From contig NZ_JBPOEA010000010.1 in NCBI RefSeq assembly GCF_052060035.1, positions 41,186-105,185 on the forward strand: a stretch of DNA of 64,000 nt, given 5' to 3'. The stretch is from Fodinibius sp052060035. GTDB taxonomy: Bacteria > Bacteroidota > Rhodothermia > Balneolales > Balneolaceae. The position numbers and the translations under genes are program-made. Below, one piece after another: positions 45,950 through 55,755 of the stretch. The notes beneath the pieces were generated by a model, which saw only the letters and a program-made list of their open reading frames with translations, made no database searches and was not told the DNA's origin. Position 1 is the stretch's first letter. Every line of letters begins with the position of its first letter.

Positions 45950-46480
45950 TAAAGCGTGCATCCCTAGACCGGTACTTTAGTGCCGGGCATGGGTAAAATC
46001 AGTGATTGCGAGATTAGATGACAGCGTGATGAAGTACCAATGCTTGTACAATAATAGTGCGGTTGTCATTTCTAATGAAATATAACGGAGCCGAGAAATC
46101 CAACCTATAAGCCTGTCATTTCGAACAGAACGCAGTGAAGAGAGAAATCTGTGTGTTAGGGGGTGGAGCACATTCCAAAAAACAAAGATCTCTCCCTGGC
46201 GGTCGAGATGACAGCGTGCCTTAGTGAAAGAATGTCCGTTTAGATTGCGTAATTAAACATATACACCAGAATGTCATTTCGAACGAAACATAGTGAAGTG
46301 AGAAATCTATGTTTCGTTGTAACGCGTGTCAGTTAACCTGTGGTGGGTAAGGGTTCATTAGTGATTAATAGATGAAGTGACTGAGTATCACAGTTACAAA
46401 GCAACAAAGACTTAAAATCAAGCCTGCGTACAGCGTTCATTCACAGACCGGTATTTTAGTGCCGGGCATGAAAGGTCAGT
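45950..46480. repeat. Long direct repeat unit, copy 4
   Basis: It begins CATCCCTAGACCGGTACTTT, carries family A hairpins (46114-46212) and the arm at about 46271, and ends with TTTAGTGCCGGGCATG at about 46453. It closes the series of repeat-bounded toxin-antitoxin modules. Confidence 0.85.
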
Positions 46481-47071
46481 GAATGCTAATTAGGTGGTGG
46501 GATTTCAGAGTGACAAAGAAATAAAGTAACAGAGGAGAAAAGTATAAAGTGTTCCGTTTTAAGTCCTCTGGCGCGCAAGACTTTGTAGGATAAAGTTTAT
46601 CTCGTTACAATGCCTGTCTGCCGTAGCCGTAATATGTATGAAGGCTATAGATGCGAACTGTTTCTACGAAGGTAGGCTTTAGACTGCGTTGTAACGAGGG
46701 GCAGAGTGGCAGGGTTTCTACGATAATGAATTGTTAGATGCTATGCGAACCTTGTGGTCGAGATCCCGAAACCCCGATTGAACGAGGCACGGTAAATTCG
46801 GCGTGTGTAAATACCCCTTTCTTCCCGTCTTAAAACCGTGTAGCTGTAGCAAAGTGATTGGGCGGAATAATTTTTGGGTAGGAGTTTCTTGCTTTAATAA
46901 ATGTAGCAAGTCCAAAGAGCTTTCTAATCATTTAATTACCTTACTACCAAACACTCAATTACTTAATCACCTAATCCCCATAATCACTAAAAAGAGGTGT
47001 ATCTTTAGGCGGATATTTATTACTTTTGGTCTCATTTATTTAGGGATCATCAAATATCAATAAACGAACAG
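46481..47071. other. Intergenic region before the SLBB gene
   Basis: No gene recognised. CTCGTTACAA (about 46601) and TTGTAACGAG (about 46689) are the same inverted arms as at 43849-43878, but here about 80 bases lie between them. TTAAAACCGTGTAGCTGTAGC at about 46830 is a member of a dispersed fragment also found near 34970, 50057, 54420 and 55061. Confidence 0.5.
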
Positions 47072-49522
47072 ATGGCGTTTAATAAACAGCTACTACGAAC
47101 TACAGCGGTACTTTTTACTATTCTATTCATTGTGATCGGGGGGGCTGCAGCACAGGATATCGGCTCCATAGACTTTGAAAACCTGCGAGCCAGTGATCTT
47201 TCCGACCAGCAGGTACAACGATTATGGGAACGGGCCCAAAGTCAGGGGTATTCTTTGTCCCAGGTTGAGCAGATGGCCATGGCTCGTGGAATGTCACCTA
47301 ACGAGGTGAGCAAGCTGGTACGTCGGGTTCGTAATTTGCGCATGCAAAATGGAGGTCAGCAGGGGCAGCGTCAGAATAATCAACTGCGGTCGGTAAATCG
47401 AGATACCACTTTTATGATGCAACCTGATAGCTTGCAGAAAGATACGTTACGAAGCAGAATATTCGGTGCAGATTTATTTCGACGCGATAAAGTATCCTTT
47501 ACCCCTTCACTCAATGTGCCAACCCCCGAAAACTATCAGTTGGGAGCGGGTGATCAGCTGATCATTGATATTTGGGGAGCGGCCGAGCAAACCTATGAAG
47601 TTACCGTATCAACAGAGGGGACCATAACTATCGCCAACCTGGGTCCCATTTATGTGAATGGGTTGACGATTGAGACCGCACGTGAACGAATTAAAAGTTC
47701 ACTTTCTAAAATCTATTCCGGCTTACAATCGGATACCGATGAGCCCACCGATACGCAAGCTCGAATTTCGTTAGGCAATGTCCGCAGTATCAATGTGACG
47801 GTACTGGGGGAGAGTCGTTTTCCGGGTACTTATACACTGCCGTCCCTTGCTACGGTATTTAATGCGCTTTATTCGGCTGGCGGACCTGATTCGACCGGTA
47901 CTTTCAGGGAAATTGAAGTGATACGGGGCGATAGCATTGCGGCCACCCTCGATATTTATGATTTTCTGGTGTATGGGAACCAGAAAGATAATATCAGGCT
48001 GCGCGATCAGGATATTATTAAGATTGATCCCTATATATCGCGGGTAGAACTGAACGGAAAGACGAAGCGTACAGGTATTTTTGAGCTTAAGGAAGGCGAA
48101 ACCATACAGGATTTAATTACTTTTGCCGGGGGCTTTGCTTCCGATGCCTATACGAAGCGGTTAAAAGTGATTGGGAATACGGGGTCGCAGAAGCGTATTA
48201 ATGATATCCGTTATCCTGAGCAGAATGATTTTCAGCTTCGTGACGGCGACCGTGTTCAGGTTGATAAAGTGTTAGATCGTTTTGCGAATCGTGTGGAGAT
48301 ACAGGGGGCGGTGTTCAGAGAAGGCGATTATGAACTTAAAGATAGTACGACGGTTTACTCCTTGATACAACGGGCCGAGGGGATCCGGGAGGATGCGTTT
48401 ATGAATCGGGGATTGGTTTACCGTGAGCAGAATGATTTATCCACGGAGGTTGTCTCTTTTAATGTTCGGGAGTTGCTTAATAATCCTGAACAGAATGATA
48501 TTTCGCTACAGCGCAATGATATCGTGCGCATTTCTTCCATTTTTGACCTCCGCGAAGATTATACCATATCGGTCGTGGGGGCGGTACAGGAACCGGGCAC
48601 CTTCCCCTTTGTAGAAAATATGACATTAGAGGATGTTATCTTTCAGGCGAACGGTTTCAAAGAATCAGCGGCGCCCTATCGCATTGAGGTTTCACGACGA
48701 ATAGATAGTGGAGATTCGATGTATGTAGCCAGGGAGATGGCAGAAATTCATCGTTTCAGGGTAAATGAAAATCTGGAACTGGATGACAAAACAGCTGGTT
48801 TTACGATTAAACCATTTGACAAGATATTTGTCCGTAATGCGCCCAATTACTATGAACAGCGTCAGGTTACCATTAAAGGTGAAGTGCTATTTCCCGGTAA
48901 GTATACCCTGGATGAACAGGATATGCGTATTTCTGACCTGATCCAGAGAGCCGGCGGGTTGACTCAATATGCATACTCTCCGGGTGGAAATCTTACCCGG
49001 GATATTGAACAGAAGGTAGATACGACCTTTTTAAACATTGCGGATACCCTTGATTCAGGATCGGACCTACAGCAGAAGACTACAAAGGTGGGCATTGATC
49101 TTGCCAAGATCATTCAAAATCCCGGTTCCAGACATGATCTCATTTTACGGGAAGGCGATGTTCTGGAGATCCCTAAAGAGTTACAGACGGTACGGGTTGC
49201 CGGTGAAGTCTTGTATCCTATAAGTGTACGTCATCAGGATAATTTATCTCTCAAGGATTATCTGCGAGCGGCCGGGGGGGCATCAGATCGTGGTAAACCG
49301 AAAGATGCTTATGTTGTGTATGCCAATGGTGAGGTAGATCGTGCTCGAAAAATATTGTTTTTCCGTAATTATCCTGAAGTGCGTCCCGGTGCAACAGTCT
49401 ACGTACCTAAAAAAGAGCAGCGGCGCGACTTAACGCCTCAAGAACGTATTAGCATCTATTCAGCGCTGGTTTCGATGGCCGCGATTGTAACAAATACGAT
49501 TTTCCAGATTCGCCGCAACTAA
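47072..49522 (+). CDS. Multi-SLBB polysaccharide export protein
   Basis: The protein has 816 residues. A signal peptide (about 1-28, ending GGAAAQ) is followed by a polysaccharide export domain (about 150-225, YQLGAGDQLIIDIWG) and a series of about five or six SLBB domains (e.g. INVTVLGESRFPGTY, VEIQGAVFREGDY, ISVVGAVQEPGTF, VTIKGEVLFPGKY, VRVAGEVLYPISV). A hydrophobic C-terminal segment (SALVSMAAIVTNTIF) ends it. It belongs to the Wza-like export group and would form or line the periplasmic/outer-membrane exit for the polysaccharide made by the 5-32 kb locus, though it is 15 kb away and monocistronic. Confidence 0.87.
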   Translation: MAFNKQLLRTTAVLFTILFIVIGGAAAQDIGSIDFENLRASDLSDQQVQRLWERAQSQGYSLSQVEQMAMARGMSPNEVSKLVRRVRNLRMQNGGQQGQRQNNQLRSVNRDTTFMMQPDSLQKDTLRSRIFGADLFRRDKVSFTPSLNVPTPENYQLGAGDQLIIDIWGAAEQTYEVTVSTEGTITIANLGPIYVNGLTIETARERIKSSLSKIYSGLQSDTDEPTDTQARISLGNVRSINVTVLGESRFPGTYTLPSLATVFNALYSAGGPDSTGTFREIEVIRGDSIAATLDIYDFLVYGNQKDNIRLRDQDIIKIDPYISRVELNGKTKRTGIFELKEGETIQDLITFAGGFASDAYTKRLKVIGNTGSQKRINDIRYPEQNDFQLRDGDRVQVDKVLDRFANRVEIQGAVFREGDYELKDSTTVYSLIQRAEGIREDAFMNRGLVYREQNDLSTEVVSFNVRELLNNPEQNDISLQRNDIVRISSIFDLREDYTISVVGAVQEPGTFPFVENMTLEDVIFQANGFKESAAPYRIEVSRRIDSGDSMYVAREMAEIHRFRVNENLELDDKTAGFTIKPFDKIFVRNAPNYYEQRQVTIKGEVLFPGKYTLDEQDMRISDLIQRAGGLTQYAYSPGGNLTRDIEQKVDTTFLNIADTLDSGSDLQQKTTKVGIDLAKIIQNPGSRHDLILREGDVLEIPKELQTVRVAGEVLYPISVRHQDNLSLKDYLRAAGGASDRGKPKDAYVVYANGEVDRARKILFFRNYPEVRPGATVYVPKKEQRRDLTPQERISIYSALVSMAAIVTNTIFQIRRN

Positions 49523-49552
49523 TGGGGATTGGTGGAAAGGTGTTAAGTAAAA

Positions 49553-50385
49553 AGCAGTGTCATTCCGACCGCAAGCGGAGGAATCTCCAGATATGAGGGT
49601 CGCGTAGAATCTAAAGGATCAGCTCTCAATCACCTTCGAGCTAACTCTTGGAGATCTTTCGACTACGTTCGCTACGCTCACTTTGCTCAAGATGACTGTG
49701 GGTGTTTAGCTATAGAATGCCAGCTTGGATTGAGTAATTAAACAAATACCCCAGAATGTCATTTCGAACGGGACGCAGTGAAGAGAGAAATCTGTGTGTT
49801 AGGGGGTCAGCACATTCCAACAACGAAGATCTCTCCCTGGCGGTCGAGCTGACAGCGTGGGTAGATCATTCGCTGTTTGCCAATTCCCACAGTGTGTTAT
49901 AGTCAGGTAGTCTTATGGTAATAAGGATTTATAGCTTTGTGAGTGGGTATGTACTCAGGAGTAATGTTTTTATGTAGGTTGTTTGGCTGTTCATTTTTGA
50001 GTAACTCAAAACCGATTATTAGTGCCCCTTTTGCTGCGCCCCGAGTTATTCAGGGTCTTAAAACCGTGAACCCGGACCCGAAAATTCCCCTTGGAGAAGG
50101 GGATACAGGGGATTGATGGAAGGTGCCGAAATCAGAAACCTATGGCTAGTTGTTCCCTTTCTTGAAAACATAGATTTCTCCCTGACGCGGTCGAAATGAC
50201 ATAATATAAATAAAGCTGTCATTTCGAACGGAACGCAGTGAAGAGAGAAATCTGTGTGTTAAGGGGTCGAGCACATTTCAACAACAAAGATCTTTCCCTG
50301 GCGGTTAAGGTGACAATTTAAGTGGATAGGTAATAATTCGCGTTTTACACCGCCCGCTTGCTCCTAAATAAAAAGGAAACGGGGG
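49553..50385. repeat. Hairpin repeat cluster after the SLBB gene
   Basis: A repeat of about 135 bases (GTCATTCCGACCGCAAGCGG to GCTCAAGATGACTG, about 49560-49698) recurs nearly unchanged at about 55131-55265. Family A hairpins follow at about 49758-49852 and 50219-50313. TTAAAACCGTGAAC and a CCCCTTGGAGAAGGGG hairpin lie at about 50057-50105. No gene seen. Confidence 0.75.
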
Positions 50386-50389
50386 AACG

Positions 50390-50635
50390 TTATGACAACG
50401 CCAAAATCTCAATTTCGGCCTCATAATACAGCTCTCCCTCTTCAAAACGGATATCGCCACCGGTGACTTCAAATATTTCTCCTTTCCTTAGCGGACTCAA
50501 AGATTTTAAGAATGACGTTTGAGAAGTGGTTAATCCGCCTTCGTTTTCCCACTCCTCCAGGCTGTTCATATCGGTGGGGGAAAGAGATCTGGCATTAATT
50601 TTTATTTTAAGATTTCGTGTCAAGGTATGTTTCAT
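50390..50635 (-). CDS. Hypothetical 81-residue protein
   Basis: The protein begins MKHTLTRNLKIKINARSLSPTDMNSLEEWENEGGL and ends in alternating beta-type sequence (GDIRFEEGELYYEAEIEILALS). There is no signal peptide, membrane segment or recognised motif. It lies 30 bases downstream of the ferritin-like gene on the same strand, so it is probably in one operon with it. Composition and codon use look like a real gene, but I do not know its function. Confidence 0.6.
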   Translation of the reverse strand: MKHTLTRNLKIKINARSLSPTDMNSLEEWENEGGLTTSQTSFLKSLSPLRKGEIFEVTGGDIRFEEGELYYEAEIEILALS

Positions 50636-50665
50636 GATCAGCAGGAATAGATAGTTAAATAGAAG

Positions 50666-51223
50666 TTATCTGATTTCGGTGGAAGCCGGTTTGCTCACTT
50701 TATTCACAATGGCCGACCATTTGGCATCGGGATTGATCTTGTTTTCGGCCAGGTCACTCAGTCCCATATCAGCGCGTTTCTCTTCCCGAAGGGTATCCAG
50801 CAATAGTTCGGCAATATCATGGCGTTCAAGCGTTTTGGCATAGGCAATAGCCGTACCATAACCGGCCATCTCATAATGATTGATATGCTGAACGGCGGTT
50901 ATGAGGGCCGCATCGCGCACCTCTTCATTGATACATCGATCGGCTAACTTTTGAGATTCTTTAATAAGACCTTTAATTCCGTCACAGCTTTCTCCTTCGG
51001 CTTTTTCATTAAGGATCTCAAAAACCTTCTTGATGCGTTGGGCATGGCGCTTGGTTTCTTTGAGATGGAAAGTTAAGAATTCATTTAATTTAAACGACTC
51101 TGCTATCTTTGATTGGTTTTCCAAAAAAGTAGTTTGTTGTTGTTCCCCATCATAAAGATCTCTTAGCTGTTCAAGCATCAAATCATAGAGGTCAAAAATA
51201 TCTTGGTTGGGTTTCGTAGCCAT
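50666..51223 (-). CDS. YciE/YciF-type ferritin-like protein
   Basis: The protein has 185 residues and is an all-helical DUF892 member. Helices contain the conserved LYDGEQQQ, FLTFHLKETKRHAQRI and VQHINHYEMAGYGTAIAYAKTLE stretches, with Glu and His residues that could form the di-iron site of the ferritin-like fold. The family is linked with stress response; the exact reaction is unknown. Promoter sequence would lie in 51224-51480, where I see no other gene. Confidence 0.87.
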   Translation of the reverse strand: MATKPNQDIFDLYDLMLEQLRDLYDGEQQQTTFLENQSKIAESFKLNEFLTFHLKETKRHAQRIKKVFEILNEKAEGESCDGIKGLIKESQKLADRCINEEVRDAALITAVQHINHYEMAGYGTAIAYAKTLERHDIAELLLDTLREEKRADMGLSDLAENKINPDAKWSAIVNKVSKPASTEIR

Positions 51224-51479
51224 AATGCAGGTGATAAGAGGTTTGGTTTATGAAATAGGATCGACTGTCGGTTTTGGTTGTGTTATAACAATAGATTTTT
51301 TGGGGAAGAGAATGCATAGTCCCTTTTGTAGGGATGTTGTAGGCAAAGCTTGATTTATGATGTAAGGGATATCTGATAAGGCGAAGAGAGCCAACGTTGC
51401 GCTTCGCTCCACCATGAATGATATCAATTTTATTGGGTATACAAATTACTCGTAATCCTATCCGACTTTCTGACCAACG

Positions 51480-51769
51480 CCTGTTATTGCGAGGAAACGC
51501 ATGGTTTTCGGCTGACGAAGCAATCTGGTCTTGCGAAGGATGGCCCTTCAGATGCTACGCGAAAACCGAATGGAAGGAGATTCCTCCGCTGCAGTCATGA
51601 TGACATTGCTTTTAAAACAGCGCCTGTCATTGCGAACGAACGAGTATAATGAGTGAAGTGTGGCAATCTCCTGCAAAGAGCTAACTGAGGTACAAAAAGT
51701 TACCCCTCTGATGCTACGCGGGCTTGTTTTGGGAGATTACTTCGTCGTCCAAGCTTCTCCTCGTAATGA
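51480..51769. repeat. Two family C hairpin repeats, the second interrupted by IS110
   Basis: First copy about 51483-51605 (TTATTGCGAGGAAACGC to GTCATGATGACA). Second copy from TGTCATTGCGAACGAACG at 51625 to CTCCTCGTAATGA at 51769, where the IS110 element begins. Its final bases (CA, within ATGACAG) resume at 52982. Confidence 0.8.
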
Positions 51770-51782
51770 ACTGTGTTTAAAA

Positions 51783-52736
51783 TCAAGCAGCTAAGGCTTT
51801 TTCTTTTGTAAAAGGTTCACAATTGCTACCGACAGCAAATGCCTGTCTAAGCAGTTTATGAGCAATGGCCACCTTAATCACTTTTTCTGGTTTCCCTTTT
51901 TTCTTCAATCGATTATACATTTTCTTGCAGGCTGGATTACTGCGTTTTGCGGACCAGCTACACATATACAGCAGCTTCCGCAATTGCGGGCAACCCAACT
52001 TGCTAATACTACCACGACCCTTGACCGACGACCCCGATTCCCAGACGCGAGGGCAAATACCCACGTAGCTAGCCAGCGTTCTAGCGCTATCGAAGCGTTC
52101 GAATCCATCAGTAACTGTTACTAGTTCAATGGCTGTTTTCTTGCCAATACCAGGGATAGTTAAAAGTGCTGCCATAACCTGCTGGTAATGCTCCTCAGCC
52201 AATGCTTCCATACGTCGATCAATACGAGCAATATGATGTTCTAATTCTTTTTGCATCGTCCGGTTAAGGGCATCCACCATGGGCTCAATACCCCTATTCT
52301 GGTTAAATGCCTCAGCCTGACCGGTGAGAATAGCTTTCTGACGCAGTAGTCCTTCCCGCATACTCATGAGCTTTTTCAAGGCTTGTCGGGTTTCTGAGGG
52401 AGGAACCCATCGCACCGGTTGCTGGTCTATGCCGTATTGGGCAAGTAAGGCGGCATCCTTGGAATCAGTCTTCGTGCGGGTAAGCTTCATTTGACTATAG
52501 CGCCGAATGACCAGTGGATTGACCACACTCACCCTAACCTCCTGTTCGTAAAGCCAGCTTGCCAAATTGAGATAATAAGGGCCTGAGGCTTCCATCACAA
52601 TATGGGCATCGCTGGGAATCCATCGGAAAAATTGTTCCCATCCGGTCATCTTGTTTGCAAACCGCCTGTTTTGCCCTCGTTGAGGGCAGTACCCATAAAA
52701 CCACCGCTTTGAAATATCTATACCAATAGTATTCAT
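51783..52736 (-). CDS. IS110-family DEDD transposase/recombinase
   Basis: The protein has 317 residues. The RuvC-like N-terminal domain holds the catalytic tetrad D7 (IGIDISK), E49 (VMEASGPY), D91 and D94 (KTDSKDAAL). The C-terminal transposase domain has IPGIGKKTAIELV, FDSARTLASYVGICP and SGSSVKGRGSISKLG, containing the candidate nucleophilic serine (S236/S237). IS110 recombinases insert DNA under guidance of a bridge RNA encoded in the element. All key residues are present, so it should be active. The start lies 240 bases from the right border, leaving room for the RNA gene. Confidence 0.93.
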   Translation of the reverse strand: MNTIGIDISKRWFYGYCPQRGQNRRFANKMTGWEQFFRWIPSDAHIVMEASGPYYLNLASWLYEQEVRVSVVNPLVIRRYSQMKLTRTKTDSKDAALLAQYGIDQQPVRWVPPSETRQALKKLMSMREGLLRQKAILTGQAEAFNQNRGIEPMVDALNRTMQKELEHHIARIDRRMEALAEEHYQQVMAALLTIPGIGKKTAIELVTVTDGFERFDSARTLASYVGICPRVWESGSSVKGRGSISKLGCPQLRKLLYMCSWSAKRSNPACKKMYNRLKKKGKPEKVIKVAIAHKLLRQAFAVGSNCEPFTKEKALAA

Positions 52737-52759
52737 CGATTTGTATATTAGTTTTGAAC

Positions 52760-52935
52760 GTGAAGAAGGTTCCCGTGTCCAAATCCATCCTACATACTGG
52801 CTCGAGGCCTACTGAACTGTCCGTGGTCACACGGTGGTGGCAACCGGCAGGGCAATCATTACGAACGAGCTTTATGGCTCAATGACAGCTGACTGGTTCC
52901 CTGCCTGCCACCAACCTTCCGTTTGACGGAATATC
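52760..52935 (-). ncRNA. Predicted IS110 bridge RNA
   Basis: Read on the minus strand. 5' stem-loop: ACGGAA/TTCCGT (52917-52931). Target-binding loop: stem GGTGGCA plus GGCAGGG (52836-52852) with CCCTGCC plus TGCCACC (52899-52912); guides AATGACAG (52881-52888) and TCATTACG (52856-52863), plus-strand sequence. Donor-binding loop: stem CCGTGTCCA (52773-52781) with TGG and ACACGG (52824-52834); guides TGAACTGT (52813-52820) and CATCCTA (52786-52792). Order and layout agree with known IS110 bridge RNAs. RNA ends are not determined. Confidence 0.8.
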
Positions 52936-53172
52936 TGCTAATTGTATCTGCCAATCAATCACTGGTGGGAACATAGGATGACAGTTCTTAAAAGGAAGGG
53001 AAAGATTCCATCATATCAGTATACTTTGACAAACGTTATATAGATCGCTGCATTCTGATCAATGAATATAAGGTCAATAAATTTTCATTATTTTTTGCCT
53101 TTATTTATTAGTACCATAAGCAAAAATTGGGATTTATAACTTTGTTTTTCGTTTAGCAAAAACTGATACTGC

Positions 53173-54294
53173 ATGATTACTATTCGTGAATTGACATCTC
53201 ATGATGAGCTGTCTGACTTCGTTTCTTTTCCATTTTTGTTATTGGGAGATGATCATCCCTACTGGGCGCCCCCGATAATTGGTGATGAGCTGGATAATCT
53301 GGATCCCCGGAAAAATCCGGTGTTTGATCATGTGGAAGTTAGATATTTTATGGCCTATCGAGATGAACAGCCGGTGGGTAGAATTGCAGGCATCATAAAC
53401 TGGCTGGAAGTACGGGAGCTGGATATCCCCAAAATAAGGTTTGGCTATTTCGATTGTATCGATGATTTGAAGGTTACCGAAGCACTGTTAAAGCAAGTAC
53501 GGAAGATGGGCAAAGATAAGGGATTGGAATTTATAGAAGGTCCGCTGGGGCTTTCTAATATGGATAAGGCCGGTATGCTGGTAGAGGGATTTGAGGAGCC
53601 CAACACGATGGTTACCTGGTATGGATTGCCTCATTACGCTACACACCTGGAGCAGCTCGGCTATGAGAAGGAGAAAGAATGGGTGGAGTATGAGATTCAG
53701 ATCCCTGATCGTTCGCCGCCCAAAGTTGAACGGTTTTCGAAGCTGATTCAGGATCGGTATAACCTGAGTATTGTCCGTTTTTCTAATTCCAAAGAAGTTG
53801 TGAAACATGCCGATGAAATGTTTGAGCTCATTAATAAAACCTACAGTAATTTAAGTACCTATATCCCAATAAAATCTGAGCAGATTGCCTACTATAAGGA
53901 TCGATATCTGAAGTATCTTCACCCGGATTTTATTAACTGTGTGGCCGATGAAAACGGTAAGCTGATTGCTTTTGCTATCACGATGCCGTCATTTTCAAAA
54001 GCACTACAGCGGGCTAACGGCAAATTGCTACCGTTTGGTTGGTTTCACCTGCTCAAGGCCCGGTATTTTCCTCAAAAAGCTGCTTTTTACCTCATTGGCA
54101 TCGATCCGGAATACCAAAATAAAGGCGTAACGTCGATCATTTTTCAGGAGATGAACGAGGTATTTAACCAGAAGGGTATCACTACGGTCGAAAGCAATCC
54201 TGAGCTTGCAGATAATGATGCTATCCGATCCCTTTGGAAAAATTATGAGAATAGGCTTCATAAAAGGCGCCAAACGTATAGGGATAGTTTATAA
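53173..54294 (+). CDS. GNAT-like acyltransferase-fold protein
   Basis: The protein has 373 residues. The C-terminal part contains AAFYLIGIDPEYQNKGVTSIIFQEM, a GNAT acetyl-CoA-binding type motif (Q-x-x-G-V). The N-terminal part (FPFLLLGDDHPYWAPP, FGYFDCIDD) resembles a first, degenerate GNAT domain. Proteins of this build are often listed only as hypothetical. A transferase reaction is likely but the substrate is unknown. It stands alone, 190 bases beyond the IS110 border. Confidence 0.7.
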   Translation: MITIRELTSHDELSDFVSFPFLLLGDDHPYWAPPIIGDELDNLDPRKNPVFDHVEVRYFMAYRDEQPVGRIAGIINWLEVRELDIPKIRFGYFDCIDDLKVTEALLKQVRKMGKDKGLEFIEGPLGLSNMDKAGMLVEGFEEPNTMVTWYGLPHYATHLEQLGYEKEKEWVEYEIQIPDRSPPKVERFSKLIQDRYNLSIVRFSNSKEVVKHADEMFELINKTYSNLSTYIPIKSEQIAYYKDRYLKYLHPDFINCVADENGKLIAFAITMPSFSKALQRANGKLLPFGWFHLLKARYFPQKAAFYLIGIDPEYQNKGVTSIIFQEMNEVFNQKGITTVESNPELADNDAIRSLWKNYENRLHKRRQTYRDSL

Positions 54295-54479
54295 GTTCGA
54301 TTTTAATATAGATCTTATTTGGAATGACTAATAGGGGGTGGGTTGTTCTTTTTTTGTCACCAATTTGTAATCAAAAAACGATTATTAGTGAACCTTTTGC
54401 TGCGCCCCGGCCCCCTGTCTTAAAACCGTGAAGCTGTAGCAATGTGATTTGGGTGAATGAATATTTTGTAGCAGGCTCA

Positions 54480-55735
54480 ATGACTGCATGATGAAGTAAT
54501 ATTGCTTCTACAACATCGATTGTCATTTCAAATGAAGTGCAACAGAATGAGAAAACTTTGGTTAGTTGTTTTCTCGCTTAAAACAAAGATCTCTCCCTTG
54601 CGCTCGAGATGACAGAGGGGAGAGATTATTCACTGTTTGCAAAGAACTACAATGCGCTATAGACAGGAAGTATGAGTTTATATCGTTGTGAGTAGGTATG
54701 TACTCACCAGCAATATTTTCCATAGGTTGTTTAGTTATTCATTTTATGAGTAGTTAAAAACCGATAAATGGTGTTCTTTTTTATCTTTATGCAACCCTAA
54801 CAGAAATCATCGGGACCGATATAATACCCGGGACTATGTCATGCTGAACTTGTTTCAGCATCTGTTCTGAGCTAAACACAAGATTGCAGAGGTCTATTTT
54901 TTGTCACCAAAAAACAGCCCACCGTAAGACGGGGCGCGGCGAAAAAAAGTGCGGGGGGGGATCGTAGATGTTGTTCTTTCTAAAATCATCAGATTACAGA
55001 GTGCTCTGAAGTGTTTATTACTATTTTGGATTGCTTTCCCGCGATTCGCCCCGGACCCCGTTTTAAAACCGTGAAGGCGGCAGGAGAAGTTCCCCTTGTG
55101 GAAGGAAGGTATGCTTTTGAAAAGCAATGTCATTCCGACCGCAAGCGGAGGAATCTCCAGATATGAGGGTCGCGTAGAATCTAAAGGATCAGCTCTCAAT
55201 CACCTTCGAGCTAACGCTTGGAGATCTTTCGACTACGTTTGCTACGTTTACTTTGCTCAAGATGATTGTAGGTGTTTAGCATAGAGAATACCAGCTTGGA
55301 TTGAGTAATTAAACAAATACCCCAGAATGTCATTTCGAACGTAACGCAGTGAAGAGAGAAATCTGTGTGTTAGAGTTTCGGGTACATTCAAAAAACAAAG
55401 ATCTCTCCCTTACGCTCGAGATGACAGAGAGGGTTGGGATAATTTACTGTTTGTCAGGAACTTCGAGATAACTGTGGATACTTAGCTATTGAATGCTTAC
55501 TTAAATTGAGTAATTAAACAAATACCCCAGATTGTCATTTCGAACGGAGTGCAGCGCAGAGAGAAATCTGTGTGTTAGTTTTTATCTTAACCATGAGATG
55601 ACAAAAAAAGAGATGTTTTATCCCTCCGCATTAAGCCTAAATAAAAATAATGTTTTTGTAATCATCGATATTAGTCCGAAAACCTATAAAAAATGTAAGG
55701 TTTTGATTAAAAATGAATCTTACTGTTAAGACAAT
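54480..55735. repeat. Hairpin repeat cluster between the GNAT-like and GIY-YIG genes
   Basis: Family A hairpins at about 54521-54614, 55329-55426 and an arm at 55533. The 135-bp repeat also seen at 49560 is at about 55131-55265. GATTGAGTAATTAAACAAATACCCCAGA occurs at about 55298 and 55508 (split here as GATTGAGTAATTAAAC and AAATACCCC), the same sequence into which the IS1595-type remnant at 56274 is inserted. TTAAAACCGTGAAG fragments at 54420 and 55061. No gene recognised. Confidence 0.75.
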
Positions 55736-55755
55736 CGGAACTAAGAGAAGTGCAA

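Larger units (their letters stand above)
51770..52977 (-). mobile_element. IS110-family insertion sequence in a family C repeat
   Basis: The element is about 1.2 kb and has no terminal inverted repeats, as expected for IS110. ATGA is present at both borders (51766-51769 and 52978-52981). Removing the element and one ATGA joins CTCCTCGTA to ATGACAGTTC and restores the CTCGTAATGACA end seen in the intact repeat at 38121-38132. Contents: the transposase gene on the minus strand and, upstream of it, a structured non-coding region with bridge-RNA features whose guides match both the target and the joined element ends. The borders are therefore supported by three independent sequence arguments. Confidence 0.85.

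Noticed and set aside
39800..46500. Impression of a CRISPR-like array from the many short repeats
   Set aside because: Spacing is irregular, each unit is itself a hairpin, the intervals are not spacer-sized, and no cas gene is present.
54295..54480. Possible full second insertion sequence near the GNAT-like gene
   Set aside because: Only repeat fragments (TTAAAACCGTGAAG and relatives) are present, with no transposase motif in any frame.
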